This document shows positions 63,200 to 64,000 of a DNA stretch of 64,000 bases, in pieces. The position numbers and the translations under genes are program-made. How positions within the stretch are numbered: the first letter of the stretch is position 1; each line of letters starts with the position of its first letter. The notes under the pieces are model-generated. The model worked only from the letters and a program-made list of their open reading frames with translations. It did no database searches and was not told where the DNA came from. This DNA comes from Pseudomonas rhizoryzae. Its GTDB lineage: Bacteria; Pseudomonadota; Gammaproteobacteria; Pseudomonadales; Pseudomonadaceae. The stretch is taken from NCBI RefSeq assembly GCF_005250615.1, contig NZ_SULM01000001.1, forward strand, positions 1 through 64,000, given 5' to 3'.

Positions 63200-64000
63200 T
63201 TAGACCACGCCGGCCTGACCGAGGGGCGCCGCCAGCGGCTCTTCCAGGCGCTCCGGAATGATCGGCTCGGTCCGCCCGGGCGTGAGGATCACCTTGCGGC
63301 AGTCCTCCTGCTTCTTGTCGAAGATCTTGTAGCCGTCGACCGCCTGCTCCAGGGACAGCCTATGGGTAATGATCGCCTCCGGCGCCAGGTCGCCGCGCTC
63401 GATGTGTTCGAGTAGCTCCGGCAGGTAGCGCTGCACGTGGGTCTGGCCCATCTTGAAGGTCAGGCCCTTGTCGAAGGCATCGCCGAACAGGAAACCATGG
63501 ATGAAGCCGGCATAGACGCCCGGCACGCTGACGCTCCCCCCGCGGCGGACCGCGGCGATGCACTGGCGCAGGGCCTTGCCGCTGCTGCCTTCCAGCTTCA
63601 GGTTGGCGAGGATGGTCTCGGTGGTGCTGCCCTTGGCCTCGAAGCCCACGGCATCCACCACGCCGTCCACCCCGCGCTTGCCCGGCGTTTGTTCGATGAT
63701 GGTGGCGGCCGGATCGTCGTCTTCGTCGAAATTGATCGGGATGACGCCATAGGTCTGCTGGGCATAGGCCAGGCGATAGGGGTGGTGATCGACCATGAAG
63801 ATGCGCTCGGCGCCGAGCATCTTGGCGCAGGCTGCCGACAGCAGGCCCACCGGTCCGGCGCCATAGATGGCGATGCTCGAGCCCTGGCCGATGCCGGCAT
63901 TGAGCACGGCCTGCCAGGCGGTGGGCAGGATGTCGGAGAGGAACAGCACCTTCTCGTCGGCCAGGGTGCCCGGCACCTTGAAGGGCCCGGTGTTGGCCTT
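63200..64000 (-). CDS. zinc-dependent alcohol dehydrogenase, C-terminal part (runs off the right edge)
   Basis: 266 residues visible; the N-terminal catalytic domain lies beyond the window. The Rossmann NAD motif is [20 protein letters not shown] with acid VDHH; further on are [11 protein letters not shown] and [19 protein letters not shown]. Resembles the glutathione-independent formaldehyde dehydrogenase-like medium-chain group. The Zn ligands cannot be checked. An internal GTG is not the true start because the frame continues to the edge. Confidence 0.85.
   Translation of the reverse strand, partial: KANTGPFKVPGTLADEKVLFLSDILPTAWQAVLNAGIGQGSSIAIYGAGPVGLLSAACAKMLGAERIFMVDHHPYRLAYAQQTYGVIPINFDEDDDPAATIIEQTPGKRGVDGVVDAVGFEAKGSTTETILANLKLEGSSGKALRQCIAAVRRGGSVSVPGVYAGFIHGFLFGDAFDKGLTFKMGQTHVQRYLPELLEHIERGDLAPEAIITHRLSLEQAVDGYKIFDKKQEDCRKVILTPGRTEPIIPERLEEPLAAPLGQAGVV

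Overview
The window is high-GC chromosomal DNA from a gammaproteobacterium, almost certainly a Pseudomonas. Family-level protein recognition and gene order support this: rapA near alkB; aroC, an MFS gene, mtnB-mtnD-mtnC and speE; lpxH-ppiB-glnS-cysS; nasA with a nasS-nasT pair. The oryzihabitans/psychrotolerans group would fit, but I cannot prove a species without a search.

Layout. 1-960: the 3' end of an IS110-family transposase, then a 318-bp tandem duplication made of dispersed intergenic repeats. 960-5550: rapA, an alkB operon, and an ibpA-type small heat-shock gene with a sigma-32-like promoter and a ROSE-type RNA thermometer. 5570-10880: a LysR regulator divergent from a tightly coupled six-gene operon (ketopantoate-reductase-like, VOC, MaoC, class III CoA-transferase, and divergent shikimate-dehydrogenase and type II dehydroquinase paralogues) that looks catabolic and whose substrate I cannot name. 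11237-20071: a cupin/GNAT pair, a four-gene peptide-type ABC importer and two more GNAT acetyltransferases. 20110-30744: a nitrate cluster (nasA, nasT, nasS) interleaved with alaC, a chemoreceptor pair, a TM2 protein and an acid phosphatase. 30978-35290: a lipoprotein penicillin-acylase homologue, a tail-anchored protein and an alpha/beta hydrolase. 35423-41388: aroC, MFS, methionine salvage, speE, rraB-like. 41646-45727: the four-gene Anbu (proteasome-like) operon. 46254-52883: tRNA-Ser(GGA) carrying a 6.5-kb integrative element bounded by 35-bp direct repeats. 52948-64000: HDOD protein, lpxH-ppiB, glnS-cysS, an RhlE-type helicase, a PhoD-like phosphatase, a flavoprotein, and the C-terminal part of a zinc alcohol dehydrogenase.

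How it works together. Nitrogen control is the recurring theme. I see sigma-54 (-24/-12) promoters with exact spacing in front of nasA, the chemoreceptor operon and the Anbu operon. The nasA leader also has two hairpins with A1/G4 hexaloops, the second overlapping an intrinsic terminator. This is the arrangement expected for antitermination by the ANTAR protein NasT, which is encoded with its partner NasS in the same window.

The most open questions are the 6.5-10.9 kb operon, the sigma-54 control of the Anbu operon, and the compact tRNA-Ser element with its unknown genes and repeat-rich non-coding blocks.
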